Below are positions 7,763 to 16,862 of a DNA stretch of 64,000 nucleotides, one piece after another. The DNA is from JABWAJ01 sp038323375. Its GTDB lineage: Bacteria; Bacteroidota; Bacteroidia; Chitinophagales; Saprospiraceae. The position numbers and the translations under genes are program-made. The DNA lies in contig JBBQGV010000016.1 in assembly GCA_038323375.1 (NCBI GenBank), forward strand, positions 1-64,000, given 5' to 3'. Numbering within the stretch: the first letter of the stretch is position 1; the number at the start of each line of letters is the position of its first letter. Under the pieces are notes generated by a model, which saw nothing but the letters and a program-made list of their open reading frames with translations, had not been told where the DNA came from and ran no database searches.

Positions 7763-8521
7763 TTGGGGACAGGCACTTCGCAGGGCGTACCGATTATCGG
7801 ATGCGATTGTGCGGTGTGTCGTTCAAAAGACCCGCGCAACCACCGCCTGCGAACCTCGGCTCTTATTCAGTCCGGAGGCAAAAATATCGTCATAGACTGC
7901 GGCCCTGATTTCCGGCAACAAATGCTGCGCAACGATATTCGCCAGGTAGACGCCATCCTGTTGACGCACGAACACAACGACCATGTGATCGGATTGGATG
8001 ATGTACGACCCTTTAATTTTCAATCACAGCGGGACATGCCCATTTATGCCACCCCGGGTGTAGCGGCAGAAGTAGAACAGCGTTTTGCGTATGCTTTTTC
8101 TGAAATCAGGTATCCGGGCGCGCCGTCCCTCCGCTTTTTTGAAATTGACAAAGACCATCCATTCGAGGTAGACGGCGTTCCAATTCGCCCGGTTGAAGTG
8201 ATGCACGGCAACCTGCCGGTGCTGGGTTTCCGGATTGGCGATTTTACTTATCTTACGGATATTAAAAGCATCAGCGACTACGAGCTTGAAAAGGTGCGCG
8301 GTACCAAAGTACTAGCCTTGGGCGTTTTACACCATACGCCCCACTATTCGCACTTGTGTGTGGAAGAAGCGCTTGAAGTGATTCAAAAGATCAAACCGGA
8401 GCAAACCTGGTTTATCCACATCAGTCATCACATGGGTCTTTACGAGGAGGTGACTTCCCAGCTTCCGGACGGCATAGATTTAGCCTACGACGGGCTGAAA
8501 GTGACCGTTCCGGCGGGTTAA
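7763..8521 (+). CDS. MBL-fold metallo-hydrolase (PhnP-like)
   Basis: Metallo-beta-lactamase-fold hydrolase of the group that includes PhnP and related phosphodiesterases. The zinc-binding motif THEHNDHVIGLDD is near residue 70, with further ligands in VMHGN, LTDIKSI and HISHHMG. The N-terminal GTGTSQGVPIIGCDC supplies Cys residues typical of this subgroup. The start is uncertain. The frame is open from 7700 with no ATG, and the family's first strand (ITFLGTG) begins at 7754, which would need an ATT start. The TTG at 7763 is used here as the shortest option. Substrate unknown; no phosphonate genes are nearby. Confidence 0.85.
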   Translation: MGTGTSQGVPIIGCDCAVCRSKDPRNHRLRTSALIQSGGKNIVIDCGPDFRQQMLRNDIRQVDAILLTHEHNDHVIGLDDVRPFNFQSQRDMPIYATPGVAAEVEQRFAYAFSEIRYPGAPSLRFFEIDKDHPFEVDGVPIRPVEVMHGNLPVLGFRIGDFTYLTDIKSISDYELEKVRGTKVLALGVLHHTPHYSHLCVEEALEVIQKIKPEQTWFIHISHHMGLYEEVTSQLPDGIDLAYDGLKVTVPAG

Positions 8522-8623
8522 ACGACAGTGTACAAATTACCTGGAAGTAAAAAAGCGCACTAAAAAGCACCATCGGGCAATGAAAAGTCTTAACTTTCGC
8601 AAACAAACCTAAAAAAACGTACT

Positions 8624-9334
8624 ATGTCCAGATTAGATTATGTTACGGTAGGCATCGTTGCCGTTTGTCTGGCAGCCCTTGGGTTCCTGATCTATAAAAC
8701 AGTAGGCCTGATGAATGGGGATGCTGAAACGGAGCCCCAAGCCGCTATGGATTATGTAGACCCTTACCCCATTGATTCCACCGGCAAGGACACCACAAGT
8801 TTCACAGATCCCGCGTTCAGCAGTCCTGACGATGCGGAAGTGAACACATACAGCGAAGAAGACGATAAGCGCAGGGACCTCGTTTCCGACAACAAAACCA
8901 AAACCCCGGGTAAAAGTGGAACGGAGACCATGAAAAAAACGGAAAATGTGAAGCCTGAAGTAAAAAAGACGGAAACGGCACCGAAAACTACCGAAACCGC
9001 AAAAACGACAGAAACAGCGAAGGGAACGACAACGGCCAAGCCTAAAGAAACGACAACGGTCAAGCCGAAAACAGCGACTCCTGCAAATAAAGAAAATGCA
9101 ACAACCGGACGTTATTTTGTACAAGCCGGGGCATTTAGTGCGCGTGCCAATGCAGAAGCCTTGGTAAAGGAGTTAAAAAAATTGGGGCACACTGACGCCA
9201 AAGTAGAAATCTCTAAAGCCAATGCTAAGGCAATAGTAATAGTGGATTATTTTTCAAGCAGAAGCGATGCCGAGGCATTGGTAAAAACCTTGAAAAACAA
9301 GCACAATATAGACGCGCTGGTGAAGCAGAAGTAG
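8624..9334 (+). CDS. SPOR-domain protein with one N-terminal membrane segment
   Basis: A 236-residue protein. Residues 8-28 form one transmembrane helix (VTVGIVAVCLAALGFLIY), followed by an acidic segment and a long linker rich in Lys, Thr and Pro-like repeats (TETAKTTETAKGTTTAKPKETT). The C-terminal 80 residues (GRYFVQAGAFSARANAEALV onward) are a SPOR domain, which binds glycan strands lacking stem peptides at division septa. The topology is therefore membrane anchor, periplasmic spacer, peptidoglycan-binding head, as in FtsN or DedD. A role in cell division or septal remodelling is inferred from the domain only. Confidence 0.88.
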   Translation: MSRLDYVTVGIVAVCLAALGFLIYKTVGLMNGDAETEPQAAMDYVDPYPIDSTGKDTTSFTDPAFSSPDDAEVNTYSEEDDKRRDLVSDNKTKTPGKSGTETMKKTENVKPEVKKTETAPKTTETAKTTETAKGTTTAKPKETTTVKPKTATPANKENATTGRYFVQAGAFSARANAEALVKELKKLGHTDAKVEISKANAKAIVIVDYFSSRSDAEALVKTLKNKHNIDALVKQK

Positions 9335-9399
9335 TGAATAACCTACTCTTCTGTTTACGCTGCATGCTGCGAAGGCAGTCAAAAATTGTACGCAACTGA

Positions 9400-10164
9400 A
9401 TGAAAAACAAGTATGTAAGCTTTATCACGGATGACCACTTAGTGGACTGCATTGGCAATCTCCACAGGGCTTATCTTCGCGCGAAGAATAACATCACAAA
9501 AAAAAATTTTTACACAAATAAAGTTGACACGATAAAGCTGACTTTTGATGCAAAATTCAACGACATCAACGAAGAAGACCTTATTCAATCTGAAATTTTA
9601 CGGTAGATAGACAAATCCATAAACAACGCTATCGGAACTTTTCACGAACAGGTTTTGGGCGGCATTGAAGGTTATGAAGTTGGAAAATTGAGCGGTTTTG
9701 ACATCAAAGCAACTGACAACACGCTTTTTGCCGACATCAAAAACAAGCACAACACGATGAACAGCAATTCAGCAGAGGCGTTGTTTCAAAAGTTGGCACG
9801 TTATGCTGACGACTACAAAAAAGCAAAATGCTATTGGGTGCAGATTTTAGCAAAAGGTAGTTTCAACAAACATTGGAAAGGTGAACTAAACGGTAAAGAA
9901 TACAGCCATAGCCGTGTTTTCAAAATCTCGGGCGACCAATTTTATGCATTGTTTTCTGGGCAGGACGATGCACTTTTCCAACTCTATAATGCATTGCCAA
10001 AGGCAATCAAAGATTATTTAAAATCAGCAGAAAAAGACGACAGTATAAAAGAAAATTCGGCCTTAGACGAAATTTTATCTAAAACTGAAAAAACAAAACG
10101 TAGTATTCTTGACCAAATAACTTTTGAGAATTACAGCTATTATTTGGGCTTTGACAAGCTGTAA
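9400..10164 (+). pseudogene. Eco47II-type restriction endonuclease broken by one in-frame TAG
   Basis: Two pieces in one reading frame, 9400-9603 and 9607-10164, are separated only by TAG at 9604-9606. Read through, they give a continuous protein of about 254 residues resembling the Eco47II family, which cuts GGNCC. Landmarks are VDTIKLTFDAKF before the stop and IDKSINNAIGTFHEQVLG directly after it. The likely PD-(D/E)xK core follows, GFDIKAT with FADIKNKHNTMN. The expected residue at the stop is Gln, so a CAG to TAG change would explain it. The catalytic core lies downstream of the stop, with a TTG at 9655 as the only obvious re-initiation site. The gene is AT-rich compared with its neighbours and overlaps the methyltransferase gene tail to tail by 25 bp. 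Confidence 0.8.
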
Positions 10165-11378
10165 TACGCATTCAAAAATTTAATGATAGAATAGCCAACT
10201 TCACGACCTAAATTTACGGGAACAGCATTTCCGATTTGTTTGTATTGTTGAGCCAACGAACCTGAAAATTCCCAATTATCGGGAAAAGTTTGAATACGGG
10301 CATACTCACGAATGGTAAACGGACGGGTTTCATCAGGATGGCAACGTTCTGTTTGCTTTTGAGCCGGACTACAAGTCAAAGTAAGACAAGGCTCATCCCA
10401 ACCAATTCTCCTTGCAATCCCAGTTTTTCCTCCACTTAAGTGAAAGCTTCCCCCCATGAATTCTTTTTGAATTTTGAGCGGCAAATCACGCCAATAACCT
10501 TTTGGTGGAACTAAGTCTAAAACCGCTTTTTTACTTTGAGGATATTTTGCACCCAGTGAATTTGGAACATTTGTTTCAAACAATTCACTTTTTTTTAATG
10601 CATCTTTTAAGGTGTAGATTTTCCTGTATGGCTTTGGGTACTCATATTGAATGGCAATATCTTTTCTAATTCCAACCAAAACTAAGCGCTCTCTTTTTTG
10701 AGGTACCCTGTAATTAATAGCTTTTAAAACCTGAACAGGGGCAACGTTGTACCCAATTTCATCTAAAATGGAAATCATTCCCTGAAGTGTTTTTCCATTC
10801 TGGTGGCTTAACAAGCCTCTAACGTTTTCACCAATACAAATTGGAGGATTTACTTCTTTTACCACTCTTGCAAACTCATAAAACAATGTTCCTCTGGCAT
10901 CGTCAAGCCCCAATTTTTTCTCTGCATAACTGAACGCCTGGCAAGGAAAACCACCGGTGACGACATCAACCTTATTGTGGTATTCCGAAAAATCAAATGA
11001 CTTTATATCCCCTTCTAATACAGGCCAATGTGGCCGATTTTTTCGCAAAGTTTGACAAGCCCATTTGTCAATCTCATTGAGCGCAACGCATTTCAGGCCT
11101 GCCTTCTCCATTCCAACCGCTAAGCCGCCTGCGCCGGCAAATAATTCTAAAACCGAATACTCATGGTGGGGCTCAACGTAATTTGAAATGGTGTCGTCAA
11201 CATCTTGGTTAAAAAAATCAGCAAAGAGCGTTTCAACTTGTTCCCGCTCATACACCCGGTAATTACTCATTGGTTCACGAACAGCAGACAGTTTACCCGC
11301 TCTATCCCAACGTCTAAGCGTTTCTTTGCTTTTGCCTATGAGTTCAGAGGCTTCTGATAATGTTAAATATTTGCTCAT
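10140..11378 (-). CDS. DNA cytosine-5 methyltransferase with N-terminal MerR-like HTH
   Basis: C5-cytosine methyltransferase partner of the Eco47II-type nuclease, probably methylating GGNCC (inferred from the neighbour). The conserved motifs are present in order: motif I LFAGAGGLAVGMEKAG, catalytic motif IV GGFPCQAFSYAEKKLG, motif VI GENVRGLLSH, motif VIII YRVPQKRERLVLVGIR and motif X QIGNAVPVNLG. Residues 3-52 form an extra helix-turn-helix (YLTLSEASELIGKSKETLRR, then RAGKLSAVREPMSNYRVYER) of the MerR/excisionase kind. It could bind the gene's own promoter. The start MSKYLTL at 11378 is preferred over the ATG two codons upstream. The enzyme appears intact while the nuclease does not. Low GC suggests acquisition by transfer. 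Confidence 0.92.
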   Translation of the reverse strand: MSKYLTLSEASELIGKSKETLRRWDRAGKLSAVREPMSNYRVYEREQVETLFADFFNQDVDDTISNYVEPHHEYSVLELFAGAGGLAVGMEKAGLKCVALNEIDKWACQTLRKNRPHWPVLEGDIKSFDFSEYHNKVDVVTGGFPCQAFSYAEKKLGLDDARGTLFYEFARVVKEVNPPICIGENVRGLLSHQNGKTLQGMISILDEIGYNVAPVQVLKAINYRVPQKRERLVLVGIRKDIAIQYEYPKPYRKIYTLKDALKKSELFETNVPNSLGAKYPQSKKAVLDLVPPKGYWRDLPLKIQKEFMGGSFHLSGGKTGIARRIGWDEPCLTLTCSPAQKQTERCHPDETRPFTIREYARIQTFPDNWEFSGSLAQQYKQIGNAVPVNLGREVGYSIIKFLNAYYSLSKPK

Positions 11379-11468
11379 AACCAAGTTGCTTAACCTTATA
11401 CAAGGGTTATAAATTTACAACTTCAAATGAAATGAACAACTACTTTAGAAAAAGATTCGGAGGTAAAC

Positions 11469-11780
11469 CTACGGTTTCACCACTCCAAAAGCATCCATCC
11501 ATGCCAGCATGCCGCCTTCCAAGTTACGCACGTTTGAAAAACCTGCCTGCCGCAACAATTGCTGCGCCATGCCGCTGCGCTTTCCCGAGCGACAATACAC
11601 CACCAGTTCCTGGTCTTTGTCCATTTCGATTAAACTGGCATTTGCAGCTACTTCGCCCAGCGGAATCAATGTGCCGCCAATGTTAAACTCCTCGTTTTCG
11701 TAAGTTTCCCTTACATCAAGCAGGGCTATTTTTTCGCCGCTGCTCAACCTTGCATGAAGGTCTCGAACATTGATATCCAT
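11469..11780 (-). CDS. rhodanese-like domain protein
   Basis: A single-domain rhodanese of about 103 residues starting MDINVRDLHARL. It has the characteristic LLDVRETYENEEFNIGG and an active-site loop VYCRSGKRS with the nucleophilic Cys, then a C-terminal NLEGGMLAWMDAFG. Such proteins transfer sulfane sulfur, or serve as sulfur carriers, in the cytoplasm. A longer start at 11819 would overlap the end of rny; 11780 is cleaner and leaves 16 bp. It is the last gene of the minus-strand run pheT to rny. Confidence 0.88.
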   Translation of the reverse strand: MDINVRDLHARLSSGEKIALLDVRETYENEEFNIGGTLIPLGEVAANASLIEMDKDQELVVYCRSGKRSGMAQQLLRQAGFSNVRNLEGGMLAWMDAFGVVKP

Positions 11781-11796
11781 GTTGCTGTCTGATTTT

Positions 11797-13488
11797 TTAT
11801 CGCGCAAAAGCCACTGCACGTTTTTCGCGAATAACCGTTACTTTAATCTGGCCCGGATACTGCATTTCATTCTGGATCTTTTGTGAGATCGTAAACGAAA
11901 GTTCATCCGCGTACTGGTCATTTACTTTGTCGGCCTCAACGATCACCCGCAATTCGCGGCCAGCCTGCAGGGCGTAAGCCTTTTGAACGCCGTCGTAAGA
12001 CATGGCCAGTTCTTCCAGTTCGCCGATGCGCTTGAGGTAGCTTTCCAGAATTTCGCGGCGTGCGCCCGGGCGTGCGCCGGAAATGGCGTCACAAGCCTGA
12101 ATGATGGGTGAAATGATGTTGTTCATCTCTACTTCATCGTGGTGAGCGCCAACAGCATTCACAACAGCGGCATGTTCCTTGTATTTTTCGCAAAGCTCCA
12201 TGCCAAGCAAGGCGTGCGACAATTCGCTTTCTTCTTCGGCTACTTTGCCAATATCGTGCAGGAGGCCCGCGCGTTTGGCGAGTTTCACCTGTTTGGGGTT
12301 CAGACCCAGTTCGGCAGACATCACTGCGCAAAGGTTGGCCGTTTCGATGGAGTGTTTGAGCAGGTTCTGGCCGTAGGAGGAGCGGTAACGCATCCGACCG
12401 ACCATTTTCACTAAGTACGGATCAAGTCCGTGGATGTCAAGGTCAATCACCGTGCGCTCCCCGATTTCGACAATCTGTTCGTCGAGTTGCTTGCGCGTTT
12501 TAGCGACCACTTCTTCGATGCGAGCCGGGTGAATGCGTCCGTCGGCAACTAAGCGCTTAAGCGCAAGGCGGCACACCTCGCGGCGGATTGGGTCAAAGCT
12601 GGAAATTACAATTGCTTCCGGCGTATCGTCAACGATGATTTCAGCGCCGGTAGCGGCTTCCAGCGCCCGGATATTCCGGCCTTCGCGACCAATGATCTGA
12701 CCTTTAAGGTCGTCAGAATCCAGATTGAAGACAGAAACCGTATTCTCAATCGTGTATTCAGCGCACATCCGCTGGATGGTTTGAATCACAATCTTTTTGG
12801 CTTCCTTATTGGCGGTGGCTTTTGCCTGCTCGATCGTATCCTTGATCAGCGCCATGGCTTCTGTTTCCGCTTTGCCTTTGATGGCTTCGAGCAACTGTTC
12901 TTTGGCTTCCTGCTGGCTGAGTGCGGCTACTTTTTCCAATTCGCGGATGCGCAGGTCGTTGGCGGCATCAAGTTCTTCTCTCTTTTTGGAAACTACTTTG
13001 AGTTGCAGATCCAAATTTTCTCGGATGGCTTTAATGTCTGCTTCCTTCTGTTCCAGGTCGTTGCGTTGATTATCCAGCTTTTTTACCCGGTCGTCAAATT
13101 TTTCCTCTTTCTGGCGCAACTCGCTTTCCGTTGTTTTAACCACCATCTCGCGGTCTTTCATTTCCACGACATGGCCCGATTTTTCACTCTCAAATTCGGA
13201 GCGATAGCGGTTGAATTTCTCTTTGGCCTCCTGGATTTTGCGTTGTTTGATCTTTTCGTTTTCGATCTCGGCCTGGGAGATAATTTTTTCTGATTTGGTC
13301 TCCGCTTCGTCCACAATGCGTTTTGCAGAAAGGCGTGCTTCTTTCACTGCCTGGTCTGCTTTGGCATTCATCTCTTCTACTTTCGACTGCACCGCATTTT
13401 TACTGAAAAGGCGGATGAGCAGGTAGCCGAGGATGGCGCCTACAATTAGCCCAATGGCAATCCCTATTCCTATTCCGGTGGTACTCAT
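11797..13488 (-). CDS. rny: ribonuclease Y
   Basis: Membrane-anchored endoribonuclease that starts mRNA decay. The order of parts is standard: an N-terminal transmembrane helix (IGIGIAIGLIVGAILGYLLI), a long coiled coil (about residues 30-240), a KH RNA-binding domain (GQIIGREGRNIRALEAATG) and an HD phosphohydrolase domain (LLKHSIETANL, LLHDIGKVAEE). The length of 563 residues is slightly above the usual 520 because of a longer coiled coil. It lies in the same transcription direction as pheT and zapA, an arrangement I recall as common in Bacteroidota. Confidence 0.96.
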   Translation of the reverse strand: MSTTGIGIGIAIGLIVGAILGYLLIRLFSKNAVQSKVEEMNAKADQAVKEARLSAKRIVDEAETKSEKIISQAEIENEKIKQRKIQEAKEKFNRYRSEFESEKSGHVVEMKDREMVVKTTESELRQKEEKFDDRVKKLDNQRNDLEQKEADIKAIRENLDLQLKVVSKKREELDAANDLRIRELEKVAALSQQEAKEQLLEAIKGKAETEAMALIKDTIEQAKATANKEAKKIVIQTIQRMCAEYTIENTVSVFNLDSDDLKGQIIGREGRNIRALEAATGAEIIVDDTPEAIVISSFDPIRREVCRLALKRLVADGRIHPARIEEVVAKTRKQLDEQIVEIGERTVIDLDIHGLDPYLVKMVGRMRYRSSYGQNLLKHSIETANLCAVMSAELGLNPKQVKLAKRAGLLHDIGKVAEEESELSHALLGMELCEKYKEHAAVVNAVGAHHDEVEMNNIISPIIQACDAISGARPGARREILESYLKRIGELEELAMSYDGVQKAYALQAGRELRVIVEADKVNDQYADELSFTISQKIQNEMQYPGQIKVTVIREKRAVAFAR

Positions 13489-13590
13489 ATCATTACACTT
13501 ATTTTGAGAATGATAAAATGGCTCGCAGCTTTAAGCCGCGTGCAACATGCAAAACCACAACCGTGTGAAAAGGAATTGAGAAAAAAGAAA

Positions 13591-13893
13591 TTAAGACAAC
13601 AAAAGTTTATCTAACAGTTCATCCAAATGGGTAAGCTTTGATGCGACAACGCCATCCGGCATTGTCAATTGATTGGCCTTGTGCGACTCAACCGCGTACG
13701 TCAGCGCCGCCATAGACAAACAATCCTGTTTGTCTTTATTGGCGTAAGTTGCCTGAAACCGGTTGATGCGATCGTTCAGTTCTTTGACGATTCGGCGAAT
13801 GTCGGCTTCTTCCGAAGCCTTAATTTTCAAGGGATAGGGCCTGCCGGCAATGGATACCGTGATGCTCTTGGTCTCTTGTCTATCTTCGCTCAT
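13591..13893 (-). CDS. zapA: cell division protein ZapA
   Basis: ZapA bundles FtsZ filaments at the division ring. The 100-residue protein has the family pattern: a short beta segment KSITVSIAGRPYPLKIKASEEADIRR (shown here to 26 residues of context only in outline), followed by the helix RRIVKELNDRINRFQ and a C-terminal coiled coil. It is separated by only 3 bp from the coiled-coil gene upstream, with which it may act as a pair. Downstream is rny. The position between pheT and rny supports the assignment. Confidence 0.88.
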   Translation of the reverse strand: MSEDRQETKSITVSIAGRPYPLKIKASEEADIRRIVKELNDRINRFQATYANKDKQDCLSMAALTYAVESHKANQLTMPDGVVASKLTHLDELLDKLLLS

Positions 13894-13896
13894 GCG

Positions 13897-14184
13897 TCAG
13901 TTGATGTAAAGCCACTCAATGCACTTATCAATCTCCCCGATGTATAGATCAATTTGTTGCCTCAGCTTTTCCGTTGATTCCTCCCCCCTCGTTTCCATCG
14001 CCTGCTGGGTCGTGCCTAGTTTATTTTTCAAAGTTGCCACTACTTCCCGGTAACGGGTCGTTTCGGCTTTCAATTGTTCGTTTTCCTGCAACAACAAGGC
14101 ATGATCTCGTTGAAGCTGTTCTAATTTCAGCGCCAACTGCCTCACTTTTAAATCAATGCCATCAATTTTTGAAGACAGTTCCAT
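13897..14184 (-). CDS. small coiled-coil protein upstream of zapA (ZapB-like)
   Basis: A 95-residue protein that is almost entirely heptad-repeat coiled coil (LKLEQLQRDHALLLQENEQL), ending in a short aromatic tail CIEWLYIN. Its place directly before zapA, 3 bp apart, and its resemblance in shape to ZapB suggest a division-ring accessory protein. Sequence similarity alone cannot prove this because coiled coils are low in information. Confidence 0.7.
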   Translation of the reverse strand: MELSSKIDGIDLKVRQLALKLEQLQRDHALLLQENEQLKAETTRYREVVATLKNKLGTTQQAMETRGEESTEKLRQQIDLYIGEIDKCIEWLYIN

Positions 14185-14275
14185 GCTTGTAGTTCATTGT
14201 ATTGGTTGAAAACGCTGACTATGGAAAATCCCTCCTTTTGTTCAACAAATCAAACCAATATCATTCATCCTGCAA

Positions 14276-16726
14276 CTAACGCCTGATGAGTGCGCCAAGT
14301 TGTGTTTCGTATGCCGCGATCAATTGATCCATGATTTTTTCAATGTCTTTGTCTTGCAAGGTTTTACTTGAATCTTCAAAAACAAAACTCACGGCATAAC
14401 TTTTTTTACCCTTGCCGAGTTGCGATTCGCTTTCGTAAACGTCGAATAAATTGACATTCCGGAGCAACTTTTTGCCCACCTTTCCTGCAATCGTGGCAAT
14501 ATCGTTAAATTTTACCGATTCATCAATAACTAGTGCCAAATCCCTTCTTACCGATGGAAATTTATTCAGCTCTTCACTGACAATCCGATGTTTCGCCACG
14601 CTTTTCAGCAGGTTGTCCCAATGCAGGTCGGCATAAAAAACGTCCCCTTTGATGTCCATTTTTTTCAACAGGCGCGGCGACAACTTACCGAAAACGGCTA
14701 ATTCCTGCGAACCGCGGTGGCAGCGCAGCGCATAGCTAAAAATTTCGTCCTGCACCGCAGTTTCCTGAAAACCTGTTGCCCCAAGACGGGTAAGGATATT
14801 GGCGGCGTAAGCTTTCAACTGGTAGTACCCCGCTTGTTCCTTATCGCTGCGCAACCAGCTTTCGGCCCATCGCTTGCCGCAAAGGAAAATGCTGAGGTGT
14901 TGTTGTTCGCGGTATCCTCCTTCCGTTTTGATGCGGTAGGTTTTCCCAAATTCAAAAAGGCGCAGGTTGCCCTGCTGGCGATTCTGGTTGTGGGATATGG
15001 CCTCCAGGCCGCTCAGCAGCATCGTCGGACGCATGATGTCCAATTGCACACTGGACGTATTGTTGATGTAAACCAACTCGGCTTCGTTCACCGAAGTCAA
15101 AAATTCTTTATAATATCTTGATTCCGAGAGTGAAAGCCCCATCATTTCGTTGAACCCATGCGCAGCCAAATAATCACTGACGCCATTGCGCACCTGATTC
15201 GGATCGGGCGTGGGCGCTTTGCTGACCGCAAGTTTGATGTGGCCAGGCTCCGGCACGTTGTTGAAGCCGTAAATGCGCAGGATCTCCTCGATCACATCTG
15301 CTTCCCGCGTCACGTCTGATTTATTGGTCGGCACGGCCACGGTCAGCCCGGTATCGGTTTCTGCCACGATGTCCATGCTCAGAGCCGCAAAAATTTCTTT
15401 CAGGCGCGCCTTAGGAATATCCACGCCGATGAGCCGGTTGATGTTGGCAAAAGCGACGTCTACCCGGGCTGCCTGGATTGGGTTCGGATACAGGTCAATG
15501 ATCTCGGAAGCAATGATGCCGCCCGCGAGTTCCTTGATGAGCAGAGCTGCACGTTTTAGCGCAAAAATCGGGAGACCGGGATCGCTGCCTTTTTCGAATA
15601 CTTTGGCTGCTTCGGTTCGTAAATTATGGCGCATGCTGGATCGGCGGATCCATTTTGGATGGAAATGCGCCGATTCGAGAAAAATGCTTTTAGTTGTTTC
15701 TTTCACCCCGGAACGAATGCCCCCGAATACGCCACCAATGCACAGGCCATTGCTGTTGCCATCACAGATCATGAGGTCTTCGGCGTAGAGTTTACGCTCC
15801 AATTCGTCTAATGACAAAAAAGGCGTGCCCTCCGGCAGGGTTTTTACAATCACTTTTCGACCGGCGATTTCATCCAGATCGAAAGCGTGCAGTGGTTGCC
15901 CCAGTTCGTGCAGGACGAAGTTGGTCGCGTCCACTACGTTGTTGATTGGGCGCACCCCGATTGCTTTCAGTCGGCGGCGAAGCCACTCCGGCGACTCGCC
16001 AATGGTCAGTCCCCCGATGACCACCCCCGCATAGCGCGGGCAGGCTTCGTAGTTTTCAACCACCACTTCTATTGGCAGGCTTTGGGTATCTGTTTGGAAT
16101 GCGCTCACATCCGGCAGGCGCACTTTACCATTGTGGCCGGCATTAATTTTAAGCGCAGCTGCTAAGTCCTTCGCCACACCGAGGTGGTTGGTCGCGTCGG
16201 AGCGGTTGGGCGTCAAGCCAATTTCAATGACGTAATCGTTTTCCAATTGGAGTACCTCGCGGGCAGAAGCGCCAACAAGGGTTGTATCGGGCAGCACCAA
16301 AATACCGCTGTGATCCGAGCCGATGCCCAATTCGTCGGCAGCGCAGATCATGCCTTCGGAAACTTCGCCGCGAATTTTTCCCTTTTTGATGACCAATGCA
16401 TCTTCGCTACCAGAGGGATACAGCGTAGTACCCACCGTGGCCACCAACACTTTTTGGCCCGCAGCCACATTCGGCGCGCCGCAAACGATTTGAAGCAACG
16501 CTTCAGTGCCAACGTCTACTTTAGTCAGCGAAAGTTTATCTGCGTCGGGGTGTTTATAGCACTCTTTGACCCAGCCGACCACAACGCCTTCCAGACCGCC
16601 TTTGATGCTTTCAACTTTTTCTAACCCTTCTACTTCGAGGCCCAGATCGGTGAGCCATTCAGAAACTTGTTCGGCGGTAAGATCAAGATCTAAATAATCT
16701 TTTAACCAGTTCAGCGAAACTTTCAT
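14276..16726 (-). CDS. pheT: phenylalanine-tRNA ligase beta subunit
   Basis: Large subunit of PheRS, which charges tRNA-Phe as an alpha2-beta2 enzyme. The start MKVSLNWLKDYLDLDL at 16726 matches the family N-terminus; a longer frame to 16918 has no support. Domains in order: the EMAP-like tRNA-binding OB fold (about 45-155, GVVVGWVKECYKHPDADKLS), the B3/B4 editing domain (NNVVDATNFVLHELGQPLHAFD), the B5 domain, the catalytic-like core (SRYYKEFLTS, MRPTMLLSGLEAISHNQNRQ) and a C-terminal anticodon-binding FDX-ACB domain (KFPSVRRDLALVIDE). About 816 residues, normal length. pheS is not in the window. A -7 element lies at 16775-16782. Confidence 0.96.
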   Translation of the reverse strand: MKVSLNWLKDYLDLDLTAEQVSEWLTDLGLEVEGLEKVESIKGGLEGVVVGWVKECYKHPDADKLSLTKVDVGTEALLQIVCGAPNVAAGQKVLVATVGTTLYPSGSEDALVIKKGKIRGEVSEGMICAADELGIGSDHSGILVLPDTTLVGASAREVLQLENDYVIEIGLTPNRSDATNHLGVAKDLAAALKINAGHNGKVRLPDVSAFQTDTQSLPIEVVVENYEACPRYAGVVIGGLTIGESPEWLRRRLKAIGVRPINNVVDATNFVLHELGQPLHAFDLDEIAGRKVIVKTLPEGTPFLSLDELERKLYAEDLMICDGNSNGLCIGGVFGGIRSGVKETTKSIFLESAHFHPKWIRRSSMRHNLRTEAAKVFEKGSDPGLPIFALKRAALLIKELAGGIIASEIIDLYPNPIQAARVDVAFANINRLIGVDIPKARLKEIFAALSMDIVAETDTGLTVAVPTNKSDVTREADVIEEILRIYGFNNVPEPGHIKLAVSKAPTPDPNQVRNGVSDYLAAHGFNEMMGLSLSESRYYKEFLTSVNEAELVYINNTSSVQLDIMRPTMLLSGLEAISHNQNRQQGNLRLFEFGKTYRIKTEGGYREQQHLSIFLCGKRWAESWLRSDKEQAGYYQLKAYAANILTRLGATGFQETAVQDEIFSYALRCHRGSQELAVFGKLSPRLLKKMDIKGDVFYADLHWDNLLKSVAKHRIVSEELNKFPSVRRDLALVIDESVKFNDIATIAGKVGKKLLRNVNLFDVYESESQLGKGKKSYAVSFVFEDSSKTLQDKDIEKIMDQLIAAYETQLGALIRR

Positions 16727-16774
16727 TACAATGCTTTGCTTTGCATTTTGATCCTTTGCATATTGCAGTGGGTG

Positions 16775-16782
16775 CAAAGATA
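16775..16782 (-). promoter_or_regulatory. -7 promoter element of pheT
   Basis: On the minus strand the sequence reads TATCTTTG, an exact TAnnTTTG match, about 50 bp before the pheT ATG. No convincing -33 box. Confidence 0.5.
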
Positions 16783-16862
16783 AAGCTATATTGGGCGCAC
16801 TTCTTAACTTTCTGCTGCCAACTTGAAAAAACAAGGCATAAATACAAATACGACAGACGCAC

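Noticed and set aside
9604..9606. Programmed amber readthrough or pyrrolysine in the nuclease
   Set aside because: No stimulatory element or pyrrolysine genes are visible; a simple nonsense mutation is the more economical explanation.
12781..13293. A 170-codon plus-strand frame opposite rny
   Set aside because: Antisense of the Glu/Lys-rich coiled coil, giving Phe/Leu-rich nonsense.
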